Shown in pieces: positions 42,482 to 49,325 of a DNA stretch of 50,289 nucleotides (position 1 is the stretch's first letter; each line of letters begins with the position of its first letter). A program made the position numbers and the translations under genes. The DNA is taken from positions 1 to 50,289 of the forward strand of contig JBAXGN010000029.1 of the NCBI GenBank assembly GCA_037139415.1, given 5' to 3'. Under the pieces are notes generated by a model. It was given only the letters and a program-made list of their open reading frames with translations, did not search any database and had not been told where the DNA came from. Source of the stretch: Verrucomicrobiota bacterium (GTDB taxonomy: Bacteria > Verrucomicrobiota > Verrucomicrobiia > Limisphaerales > Fontisphaeraceae).

Positions 42482-42691
42482 ATGAAAAACACGAACAAAA
42501 TAGCACGCCGATATTGTCCCTTCCGCAGGTTGATCAAACAATGGTTCCTGAGTTTGATTAAGCGCAACAATAGTGGTTGTTCCAATGAGTTCAACCGAAT
42601 CATGAAAAAGCTCCAGGACGTAGAGGACATGATTGAGGTTATTGCACGTCAAGTCGCCAAATGGGCCAAAGTAGAATCGGATGAGTCATAA
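42482..42691 (+). CDS. small basic hypothetical protein
   Basis: A 69-residue protein with a basic N-terminal half (KIARRYCPFRRLIKQW) and a coiled-coil-like end (MKKLQDVEDMIEVIARQVAK). Family unknown. A 36-bp imperfect hairpin lies just upstream at 42409-42445 (ACGTT and GAACTTG arms against CAAGTTC and AACGT). It is convergent with the large ATPase gene, ending 25 bp before that gene's stop. Coding is plausible but not proved. Confidence 0.4.
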   Translation: MKNTNKIARRYCPFRRLIKQWFLSLIKRNNSGCSNEFNRIMKKLQDVEDMIEVIARQVAKWAKVESDES

Positions 42692-42715
42692 ATTTTGACC
42701 AGCCCCGACACAATT

Positions 42716-45172
42716 CTACACCGTTTTCTTTTTGAGGTTTAAATTCGTCTTACCACATTCACATCGTAACACCTCAGCACTTTCCCGATCAGGTGAGACG
42801 CGAAGAAATTCGGAACAGGTCGGACAGGTAAATCCCGAAAGAAGGGCGTGAAATACATTCACTACTGGCAAAAAGTCGTTCTTTGTGAAATTGGCCCACG
42901 CATTGAAATGAACAGCAGGGTTGATTTGCCATTGTTCAACTTGTGATGCAACGACAAGTTTGCTGAATTCGTCAGCGCGATTGCCAATGTCAGAGACAAT
43001 ATCTTGTTGTTTCCATGAATTCGCAACATCTTTTGCAGTGGTATAGAGTTTCCGCAAACGCCCAACCGCAGGCGGAAGCATTTCGCCAAGTTGATATTGG
43101 GCATCACCACGAAACTCTACCGGGGCACGCAACCGATGACATAATTCTGCTGAGGTGTATTCAAGAAAATGACGAAGCAATGCAGCGGCAGCCCTGACAT
43201 CATTTTTATTCAGGTAATCATGCATTTCCGTCCACACATCTCGATCATCCCATTGGGTTGGTCCTTGATCAACGTTCCACACTCTGAATTGAACCGCGCC
43301 TTGCCCGTTAATCAGCCCCTCGGTTTTCATATGCCTCATCCAAATCGGATCATGCGTTGTCATGATAAACTGAGTGTTGGGAAACTCCTTTTTCAATAGC
43401 GTGCATACTTCCCGCCTATGCCCCGTGTCAACCGACATGAGCACGTCATCAAGCACTGCAAATGTGAATTCCGATCCTTGGAGGTGACGCATTAATGCCA
43501 GGTACAAACAAAGTCCCATTCCATCTTGATGCCCTTCACTATGGTAGGCACCGGGCGGGAAAAAGCCTCGCCCATAAAAATCGACATCAAATCCGAGTTT
43601 TCCCATGGAGGGAATCAATCTTGCCGAAAAGTTCTTTTCGTCATCGTGATTGATGGCAGTGTAAAGAGCAGCAAAGTCCTTTTGGACTTCAGTGTAAAGT
43701 CCCGTAAGCACCTTGTCACTGGCTTCGACGTATTTATCAGATACCTGACGGGCGATTTGAGCCTGTGCCGTAGCGGACTTTTCCGCACGTTTGGCTTCGC
43801 GCCATACGTCGAGACGCTCCTGGGCGATGGCAAGAAACTCACGTGCCGCATCCTGTTTGGTCGGTTCTGGCAGAGCGGAAACGACTTTTTCAAAGTCACT
43901 AATGGCGCTGGTGACCGATGGTGGCACAGTAGCCATACGAGTGAGTATTGCCATCGTCTCAGTAAGCGGCAGCAAATTCGACAAAACCTTAATTGAGGTG
44001 CGACAAAAAGAACTGTAATCGTTGCATGCTTGAATTGCAATCGGAGGTTTCTGCAAATTCGCATACCTGACCAGGGTATCCATTGCGGCTTGCACCTTTC
44101 GCAAGGTCGCAATCAATGGTTCCATTTGTTTTTCAACATCTTTGCGTTTTTCGGACAAATCTTTTAGCTGATTAAGTTTTGCATGAGCACGCTTCCTTAA
44201 TAGTTCCTGGTCCCATTCGGCATCACAAAACGGACAAGTGTCATCTCCAATCAATGACAATCCTGTAGTAAAAAAATTCTCTCTAGTTACACCTGTTATA
44301 AAAGCAGGGTTCGCAGCCAGGGTTTCCAATTCACTGATGAGCTTACCAATTTGTGGTTGGGTGGACTGGTTAGAAATTTCATTGAGAGCTTCCCGAGCCG
44401 CTTGAAAATCCACCATCGCCTGTGCCTTCGGAATCAGTTGGGGCTTTGCTGTAGCAGGTGTCGCCATTCCATCCTTGAGGGAGGTGGTGGCTGTAAGTTC
44501 AAGTAATTCAGGGAGACCAAGGATTGCCCGCTGGGCATTGGTAATAAAAAGAATATTCTCCTTGTTAAATTCAGCGATAGAAAGCGCACGCAAAAGATTG
44601 TCCTGGGCTGTTTTGACTGGTTGAGAAATCATTTTAGACTGCTTCTCAGCACCATTTGCAATTTTCTGGAATATTGCCCTAACCTCCTCAATCTTATCAA
44701 GATGTAGCAACGCTTGTACTTCCTCGTTACGCTTTCCTGGGGTAGCCAGTACGTAGCGAATTAGCTCTCGCCGGGAAAGGACAATTTCAGGATGTGTTTC
44801 GACACCCTGGAGTATTTTGAGAACATCAGGATCATTCGGTGTTACTTTGGCCGTCCCTGGTGTTTTGGCTGTTCGTTCGATAACAACAGTTTTCTTGAGA
44901 CTTGGAATTGTTAGTTTAATGGTGACAATTGCTTTTGCCGGATCATTTCGTTTATCAACATGTGGAGCATGTTGTTTTAGGGTAATTTCCCCACGACCTT
45001 CACCAGCCAATCGGGAAATATTCCCGGTAAGCACAAATTCCAGAGCATCTACGACACCGCTCTTTCCGGTGCCATTCGGACCACATATGGCAAAATTCTT
45101 GCCCTTAAAGTCCAAGGTGAGATTACGGATGCCCCGGAACTCCTGAATTGTCATTGAATCAATGTAAATCAT
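42716..45172 (-). CDS. SMC/RecF-like ATPase with CPFC motif and C-terminal zinc ribbon
   Basis: An 818-residue ABC-type ATPase of the RecF/SMC/Rad50 group. Walker A GPNGTGKS lies at residues 31-38. The middle (about 170-500) is long and helical with a CPFC motif at 313-316, at the place where a Rad50-like zinc hook would pair two molecules. The signature-like segment SEGHQDGMGLC is at about 545-555, Walker B FAVLDDVLMSVD at 571-582, and the H-loop TTHD at 605-608. About 200 further residues follow, ending in a zinc ribbon CPTC (783-786) with CEC (804-806). Such proteins act on DNA ends or sense foreign DNA, and many belong to defence systems. It is the last gene of the XRE operon, 12 bp after the 59-residue gene. 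Ribosome site GAGGAA overlaps that gene's stop. Confidence 0.83.
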   Translation of the reverse strand: MIYIDSMTIQEFRGIRNLTLDFKGKNFAICGPNGTGKSGVVDALEFVLTGNISRLAGEGRGEITLKQHAPHVDKRNDPAKAIVTIKLTIPSLKKTVVIERTAKTPGTAKVTPNDPDVLKILQGVETHPEIVLSRRELIRYVLATPGKRNEEVQALLHLDKIEEVRAIFQKIANGAEKQSKMISQPVKTAQDNLLRALSIAEFNKENILFITNAQRAILGLPELLELTATTSLKDGMATPATAKPQLIPKAQAMVDFQAAREALNEISNQSTQPQIGKLISELETLAANPAFITGVTRENFFTTGLSLIGDDTCPFCDAEWDQELLRKRAHAKLNQLKDLSEKRKDVEKQMEPLIATLRKVQAAMDTLVRYANLQKPPIAIQACNDYSSFCRTSIKVLSNLLPLTETMAILTRMATVPPSVTSAISDFEKVVSALPEPTKQDAAREFLAIAQERLDVWREAKRAEKSATAQAQIARQVSDKYVEASDKVLTGLYTEVQKDFAALYTAINHDDEKNFSARLIPSMGKLGFDVDFYGRGFFPPGAYHSEGHQDGMGLCLYLALMRHLQGSEFTFAVLDDVLMSVDTGHRREVCTLLKKEFPNTQFIMTTHDPIWMRHMKTEGLINGQGAVQFRVWNVDQGPTQWDDRDVWTEMHDYLNKNDVRAAAALLRHFLEYTSAELCHRLRAPVEFRGDAQYQLGEMLPPAVGRLRKLYTTAKDVANSWKQQDIVSDIGNRADEFSKLVVASQVEQWQINPAVHFNAWANFTKNDFLPVVNVFHALLSGFTCPTCSEFLRVSPDRESAEVLRCECGKTNLNLKKKTV

Positions 45173-45184
45173 GGCATTGATTCC

Positions 45185-45364
45185 TCAATCAAAGATTGCT
45201 GCTTTCAAGGCAACCTCAGTAAGCACCTGCTTTTCTAACAGTGCTTTTCTGAGCCGTTCCACCAATTCAGCAGAAGCCTTGCCTTCCGTTAAGTTAGCGA
45301 GAAATGTTTTGTAAACCAGCTCTGGGACATCGACATTTGCTGGTGTCGCTTGTTGTGTTGACAT
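45185..45364 (-). CDS. 59-residue helical protein of the XRE operon
   Basis: A short gene: ATG at 45364, TGA stop at 45185-45187. It encodes MSTQQATPANVDVPELVYKT followed by helical segments rich in Leu, Ala and Lys (NLTEGKASAELVERLRKALL, EVALKAAIFD). It sits 12 bp before the ATPase and its stop overlaps the ribosome site of that gene, so the two are likely to be co-translated. The role is unknown; a small adaptor or regulatory partner of the ATPase is a fair guess. It reads as a true gene because its frame is intact, its start lies in a sensible place and the spacing is operon-like. Confidence 0.72.
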   Translation of the reverse strand: MSTQQATPANVDVPELVYKTFLANLTEGKASAELVERLRKALLEKQVLTEVALKAAIFD

Positions 45365-45433
45365 GCATAAAGATTAGCTCACTGAATCATTTTTGTCGAG
45401 CAATAAACCCGTGTGCTTTTTGTTTGAATGGAT

Positions 45434-45943
45434 TCAAATGGTCTTTTTTATCCTTAACGCCACCACCAGTGCCACAGCATCAAAAATGTCCATTTGGTAA
45501 TGTTCACTCATCCATGGTTTTCGTTTCGGCGGCAGAAATGAACCGAGTTCATCTGGAAACCGTTTGGCAATGATTTCAGCCAAAGCATGTTTTGTCCCAT
45601 GAGCGTTACCAAAATAAACGCGACGTAATTTTTCAGCGGACAATAATACAACTCTGATGTTTCGAGCCGTGGCCACCTTAACGATTTGCTGACTGAGTTT
45701 TTGTATTCGAGGATATCGACGAGAGTTCTTAGCCGAAGTATCTGGCAAAACCAATACCTCCGGTTGGTAATGAGCAATCAGCTTTTCCACTTTTGCAAGC
45801 GATTGGGCGTTTTTGTCCCCTTTGACAGTTTTGACGCCCCAATCAACCAGCGTTTCCTGTCCTTCTAAAACAGCAAAGCCGACGCCCCTGGCGGTGGGTG
45901 CGATGCCCAATATTCGGAAGTGTTTCGGGTGGATATGATTCAT
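45434..45943 (-). CDS. RuvC-fold protein, first catalytic Asp replaced by Ala
   Basis: A 169-residue RNase H/RuvC-fold protein. The first strand, FRILGIAPTARGVGFAVLEG, aligns with the LGIDPG start of Holliday-junction resolvase RuvC, but Ala15 stands where the metal-binding Asp should be. The third strand EVLVLPDTS keeps an acidic residue (Asp68), and the last helix FDAVALVVAL has Asp152 and Asp155 spaced as the final RuvC pair. One of four ligands is thus missing: the protein may bind DNA or junctions without cutting, or use a different first ligand. It is 2 bp after the XRE gene and 69 bp before the 59-residue gene. Confidence 0.72.
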   Translation of the reverse strand: MNHIHPKHFRILGIAPTARGVGFAVLEGQETLVDWGVKTVKGDKNAQSLAKVEKLIAHYQPEVLVLPDTSAKNSRRYPRIQKLSQQIVKVATARNIRVVLLSAEKLRRVYFGNAHGTKHALAEIIAKRFPDELGSFLPPKRKPWMSEHYQMDIFDAVALVVALRIKKTI

Positions 45944-45945
45944 GT

Positions 45946-46281
45946 TTAATTTTTAGATTTATTGGCGATAGTAGTAAGGAGTTGACGACGGATAACTGTT
46001 CGACGATTGGATTTATTTCGATCCATTTTGTGCGAGAGGACTTTGGCTCGTGCAGCAACTTTCTGTTGAACTTGTTGATGGAGACCCACAAAGAGATCGC
46101 TGGTTGGTTTCTGAAAGACCACTTCATACGCCAAGGCTGTCGCTAGATTTGGTACACGAACAAACCGTTCATAGCGACATACCTTGTCTCCATTTCGTGT
46201 TCCCAAAAGGAAAGCCACGTCCTTTTGTGAGAGCGCCAGGCGTTTACGGTTTGATCGTAAATAATTGGATAGTTGTGCCAT
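45946..46281 (-). CDS. XRE-family helix-turn-helix regulator
   Basis: A 111-residue protein. Residues about 5-60 form a lambda-repressor-like helix-turn-helix (NRKRLALSQKDVAFLLGTRN, then VCRYERFVRVPNLATALAYE), followed by a basic tail (KVLSHKMDRNKSNRRTVIRR). It is the first gene of a four-gene minus-strand operon. Its DNA target is unknown, but a candidate operator with 7-bp arms (46335-46354) lies 54 bp upstream of its ATG, within a leader that also contains a terminator and a GNRA hairpin. It probably regulates its own operon, which is the usual arrangement of such mobile-element regulators. Confidence 0.8.
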   Translation of the reverse strand: MAQLSNYLRSNRKRLALSQKDVAFLLGTRNGDKVCRYERFVRVPNLATALAYEVVFQKPTSDLFVGLHQQVQQKVAARAKVLSHKMDRNKSNRRTVIRRQLLTTIANKSKN

Positions 46282-46334
46282 GGGAGTGAATACGAACTCA
46301 TTGTGAATTCAAAGTTAGAGTATCGGATTGTTAA

Positions 46335-46354
46335 AATTACCAAAGGAGGTAATT
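46335..46354. promoter_or_regulatory. inverted repeat, candidate XRE operator
   Basis: AATTACC, spacer AAAGGA, GGTAATT: 7-bp perfect arms. It is located in the transcribed leader of the XRE operon, 54 bp before the ATG. On the plus strand the spacer and right arm read AAAGGAGGT, a perfect extended Shine-Dalgarno sequence; on the minus strand they give its complement. Confidence 0.55.
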
Positions 46355-46372
46355 CTTGCCGTTTCCGGCAAG
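46355..46372 (-). other. leader RNA hairpin with GNRA tetraloop
   Basis: On the minus strand CTTGCCG, loop GAAA, CGGCAAG: a perfect 7-bp stem closed by a GNRA tetraloop, a common stable RNA fold. It lies between the early terminator and the candidate operator in the leader of the XRE operon. Confidence 0.6.
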
Positions 46373-46378
46373 TTTTAT

Positions 46379-46406
46379 AAAAAAACACCGAGTTTGATGC
46401 TCGGTG
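46379..46406 (-). terminator. rho-independent terminator in the leader of the XRE operon
   Basis: A perfect 7-bp stem, CACCGAG (46386-46392) with CTCGGTG (46400-46406), followed on the minus strand by seven T (complement of 46379-46385). It starts about 5 bp after the predicted transcription start of the promoter at 46418-46446. Confidence 0.8.
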
Positions 46407-46417
46407 GTCAGGAGTAT

Positions 46418-46446
46418 ATTATAATATAAAACCGTGTTTTTGTCAA
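46418..46446 (-). promoter_or_regulatory. consensus sigma-70 promoter of the XRE operon
   Basis: On the minus strand TTGACA (complement of 46441-46446), a 17-bp spacer, and TATAAT (complement of 46418-46423). Both hexamers match the consensus exactly and the spacing is ideal. Transcription would begin near 46411 and run into the terminator at 46406. Confidence 0.83.
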
Positions 46447-46531
46447 TTCGTCCACCGCAAACATAAATATGCCGTAATTGGCAAAACTCCCCTCCTTTCA
46501 GCATCACCCTTGCACCAGTAAAGTGGCTGGC

Positions 46532-46708
46532 ATGACAACACCACAACAATTGAGCCGCGAGGCTATCGAGGAATTCAGAAAAATTTACCAGGAGGAATTC
46601 GGAGAGCGTCTTTCCGATGATGAAGTCCAGGAAATCGCCATGCGCTTGCTGCGATTCTTTGGAATTTTGAATGACTCCCTTCATACGGAAAACTCCCGGA
46701 AACAATGA
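46532..46708 (+). CDS. small companion protein of the serine recombinase
   Basis: A 58-residue acidic, helical protein (REAIEEFRKIYQEEFGERLS, then DEVQEIAMRLLRFFGIL). I recall very similar small proteins immediately upstream of large serine recombinases in Candidate Phyla Radiation and other genomes; this is from memory and not checked here. The function is unknown; it could be a recombinase cofactor or directionality factor. The ATG at 46532 is preferred over a TTG at 46478. It is followed by a 9-bp hairpin and then the recombinase start, 87 bp downstream, so the two probably share control. Confidence 0.7.
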   Translation: MTTPQQLSREAIEEFRKIYQEEFGERLSDDEVQEIAMRLLRFFGILNDSLHTENSRKQ

Positions 46709-46740
46709 TCCGTTTGACGGGAAATTTTTGTCGGGTTAGC

Positions 46741-46766
46741 ATGACCTTGTAACAGCTCAAGGTCAT
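46741..46766 (+). other. hairpin before the recombinase start
   Basis: ATGACCTTG (46741-46749) and CAAGGTCAT (46758-46766) form a perfect 9-bp inverted repeat with an 8-base loop, 29 bp before the recombinase ATG. No strong T-run follows (TTATCATTC). It may be an attenuator, an operator or a recombinase-related site. Confidence 0.55.
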
Positions 46767-46795
46767 TTATCATTCTCAATTCATCATTCATCACC

Positions 46796-48637
46796 ATGCC
46801 AGGATATTTTATCTACTGCCGCAAATCATCCGAAGCCGAAGATCGGCAGGTTCTTTCGATTGAATCTCAAATCCGAGAACTGGAGCAGTTGGCTGCGAAA
46901 CTAAATTTGCAAGTGACTGAAGTGTTGACCGAATCCAAATCTGCCAAAGATCCAGGTCGTCCGGTATTTAATAACATGATGCAGCGCCTTTACCGTGGTG
47001 AAGCCGCCGGCATCATTTGTTGGAAGCTTGATCGTCTTGCGCGTAACCCTGTAGATGGTGGTTCCATTATTTGGGCGATAAAGCAGCATGGCATTAAGGT
47101 CATGACCCAGGCCCAAAGCTTTGCCAGAGAGGATGATAATATCATTCTCATGTATATCGAATTCGGCATGGCACAAAAGTATGTCGATGATTTGAGCAAG
47201 AACGTAAAACGTGGGCTCAAAACCAAAATTGAAAACGGGTGGCATCCATGCCTGGCACCAATTGGATATTTAAACCACACGAACAAGATCACTGGAGAAA
47301 ACACTCTGATTAATGATCCTGAAAGATTCCCGTTGGTTCGGCGAATGTGGGACTTAATGTTGACCGGGCTATATACCCCACCAAAGATTCTTGAAATCGC
47401 TAATCAAAAGTGGGGGTTCCGAACAAGGCAAACACGCACGAAAGGCAACAAACCAATCAGTCGAAGCACAATCTACCAGATTTTCACCAAACCTTTCTAT
47501 TATGGTTGGTTTGAATACCCCGCTGGCAGTAGCCAGTGGTATCAAGGAAAACACGAACCAATAATCACCGAAGCCGAATATGACCGGGTGCAAACCTTGC
47601 TTGGACGCCATGGTAATCCGCGCCCTCAATCGCATCATGATTTTGCCTTCACTGGGCAAATTCGCTGTGGGGAATGCAATCAGATGGTAACTGCCGAAGA
47701 AAAGCATCAGCTCATATGCAGTCACTGTCGATTCAAGTTCGCATATCGTTCGCGCAATACCTGCCCGCGTTGCGCAACTCCAATTGAAAAGATGAAGAAT
47801 CCGTTGTTTCTCCGATACGTGTATTATCATTGTTCCAAAAGTAAACGACCACTGTGTGCGCAGAAATGTATCAGTGGTCAGGAGCTTGAAAAGCAGATTG
47901 GGACGTATCTTGCACGGATCAGTATTTCGGTAAAATTCAAGGATTGGGCGATTGGTTTTGTACGTGAATATTACGCAAATGAAAGTACAGCGCGCAACGA
48001 AATCATTCAGGCCAACGAGAAAGCATATCAGGATTGTATGCGACGTATTGATAACCTGGTTAAACTACAAACGTCTCCAGACAATGCAAACGGTGCCTTA
48101 TTATCCAACCAGGAATACGGTCAGCAGCGATTTGCACTGTTAAAGGAAAAGGCCGCCTTGGAGGAATTGATGCGAGATGCCGGGCACCGAGTTGAGCAGG
48201 CATTGAAACTCACGGAAAAATTCTTTGAGTTCGCATGTATCGCCCAAACTTGTTTTGCGAAAGGCGATACCATGACCAAAAAGGTGATTCTTGATGCCAT
48301 TGGATCGAACCTGGTTTTAAAGGATAAAAAACTCATTATTGAAGCCAAAAAACCGTTCTTCATTCTAGAAAAATCCAATTTCGGTGAAGCATTGGAAATT
48401 GAATCAATCGAACCTAAAAATACCCGCCTGCCATATATACAAAAAGAGGCTTTCGCCTCTCCTCGTCCCATTATGCTCCCTAAACTACACGACGTTAGAA
48501 CATTACGACATAGAAATGAATATATCGTCAACTCAATACACCACTTCTTTAGAAGTGTCTGTAATTCCCCTTCATTTAAATCGTCTGACTGGGTGTTTCT
48601 AATACATGAGGATAATATAGATGATTCAAAGAACTAA
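46796..48637 (+). CDS. large serine site-specific recombinase
   Basis: A 613-residue large serine recombinase. The resolvase domain starts GYFIYCRKSSEAEDRQVLSI with nucleophile Ser11 after Arg9, followed by ESKSAKDPGRPVFNNMMQRL and GIICWKLDRLARNP. Next come the recombinase domain (RFPLVRRMWDLM) and a zinc-ribbon region with many cysteines (CGECNQ, CSHCRF, CPRCAT, YYHCSK), then a coiled-coil and helical tail. Such enzymes integrate and excise mobile elements at att sites. The protein closely resembles, from memory, recombinases common in Candidate Phyla Radiation genomes. Its 3' end contains a hairpin that works as a terminator on the other strand (48441-48460). The stop overlaps a convergent gene fragment by 4 bp. 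Confidence 0.93.
   Translation: MPGYFIYCRKSSEAEDRQVLSIESQIRELEQLAAKLNLQVTEVLTESKSAKDPGRPVFNNMMQRLYRGEAAGIICWKLDRLARNPVDGGSIIWAIKQHGIKVMTQAQSFAREDDNIILMYIEFGMAQKYVDDLSKNVKRGLKTKIENGWHPCLAPIGYLNHTNKITGENTLINDPERFPLVRRMWDLMLTGLYTPPKILEIANQKWGFRTRQTRTKGNKPISRSTIYQIFTKPFYYGWFEYPAGSSQWYQGKHEPIITEAEYDRVQTLLGRHGNPRPQSHHDFAFTGQIRCGECNQMVTAEEKHQLICSHCRFKFAYRSRNTCPRCATPIEKMKNPLFLRYVYYHCSKSKRPLCAQKCISGQELEKQIGTYLARISISVKFKDWAIGFVREYYANESTARNEIIQANEKAYQDCMRRIDNLVKLQTSPDNANGALLSNQEYGQQRFALLKEKAALEELMRDAGHRVEQALKLTEKFFEFACIAQTCFAKGDTMTKKVILDAIGSNLVLKDKKLIIEAKKPFFILEKSNFGEALEIESIEPKNTRLPYIQKEAFASPRPIMLPKLHDVRTLRHRNEYIVNSIHHFFRSVCNSPSFKSSDWVFLIHEDNIDDSKN
48441..48460 (-). terminator. minus-strand terminator inside the recombinase gene
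   Basis: AGAGGC, loop GAAA, GCCTCT on the minus strand, followed by TTTTG. A 6-bp stem with a GNRA loop and a short U-run. It could end transcripts coming leftward from the RHS genes; there is no other minus-strand gene close upstream except the fragment at 48634. Confidence 0.55.
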
Positions 48638-48834
48638 CGAAGACGCACAGATTTGTCAGAAGCGACAAACCTGTAAAGACTGCTTGTATTCGACATAATC
48701 CCATGCTGGGAAATGAAAGCATGAGCTTGTTGACGAATCCACGGCTGAGAAGTGCGACATAGATATTTACACAACCCTTGTTGCGCCACGTAAATAGTTG
48801 GAATTTCGCCTGCTATTGGTTGGCGTCTGGTCAA
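48634..48834 (-). pseudogene. probable gene fragment, 5' end missing
   Basis: The frame reads TRRQPIAGEIPTIYVAQQGL, then CKYLCRTSQPWIRQQAHAF and IMSNTSSLYRFVASDKSVR, and stops at 48634. The frame extends upstream to an in-frame TAA near 48868 with no good start; TTG at 48834 is the nearest. It looks like a real protein whose N-terminal part has been lost, perhaps a relic of the element boundary. I do not recognise the family. Its stop overlaps the end of the recombinase gene. Confidence 0.4.
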
Positions 48835-48860
48835 GTGGAATGCATTTGCTTCTATTAATT

Positions 48861-49325
48861 TTATAGCTTATGTAGTTTGACGATTTTAATAATATCATCA
48901 TAAAGGCCGTTATCATCTTTTTTGTTCGGGCCGTAAGATTGAATCATTATACTATTGCCATTACTAACAAAAACGAATCGTATTACATTTCCCCATTCAT
49001 CAATAATATCCCGATTATCGTTCGTCTCGTATCGTCCTGGTACATAATATTGCCTGTTATTTGGATTGTTCGTTTTTTCTGTGCCTGTTATTTTCAATGA
49101 CAGTTTGTTGAGATCAAGCCCGTTTGTGTTTGTTTTTTCAGATAAATATTTTTCTATAGCTATTCCTAGTGAATCTACTTGGAATCGAGTCGCTATCCCT
49201 CTGTGAAAATGCATTGTATAATATTCAAGTGTAAACACTACACTTATCGCCACTAAGCAGCCATAAAAAATGTGCCTTGTGTTTACCAAGCGCCCCATCG
49301 TTGATTTGTTTTTACAAATTTTCAT
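48861..49325 (-). CDS. GspG-like membrane protein, possible RHS immunity partner
   Basis: A 154-residue protein with one transmembrane helix near the N-terminus (FYGCLVAISVVFTLEYYTMH). The C-terminal part DEWGNVIRFVFVSNG, IQSYGPNKKDDNGLYDD matches the typical end of type II secretion pseudopilin GspG (DxWGN, SxGPDG), but the prepilin cleavage motif is not convincing. Its ATG overlaps the RHS stop codon (TAATG), so the two are translationally coupled. In RHS and related polymorphic toxin loci the gene directly after the toxin usually encodes the immunity protein, so that is the favoured guess. A secretion accessory or an unrelated pseudopilin cannot be excluded. Confidence 0.65.
   Translation of the reverse strand: MKICKNKSTMGRLVNTRHIFYGCLVAISVVFTLEYYTMHFHRGIATRFQVDSLGIAIEKYLSEKTNTNGLDLNKLSLKITGTEKTNNPNNRQYYVPGRYETNDNRDIIDEWGNVIRFVFVSNGNSIMIQSYGPNKKDDNGLYDDIIKIVKLHKL

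Noticed and set aside
42452-42652. 66-codon minus-strand frame opposite the 42482 gene
   Set aside because: The plus-strand frame has more protein-like composition. The minus frame lacks a good start.
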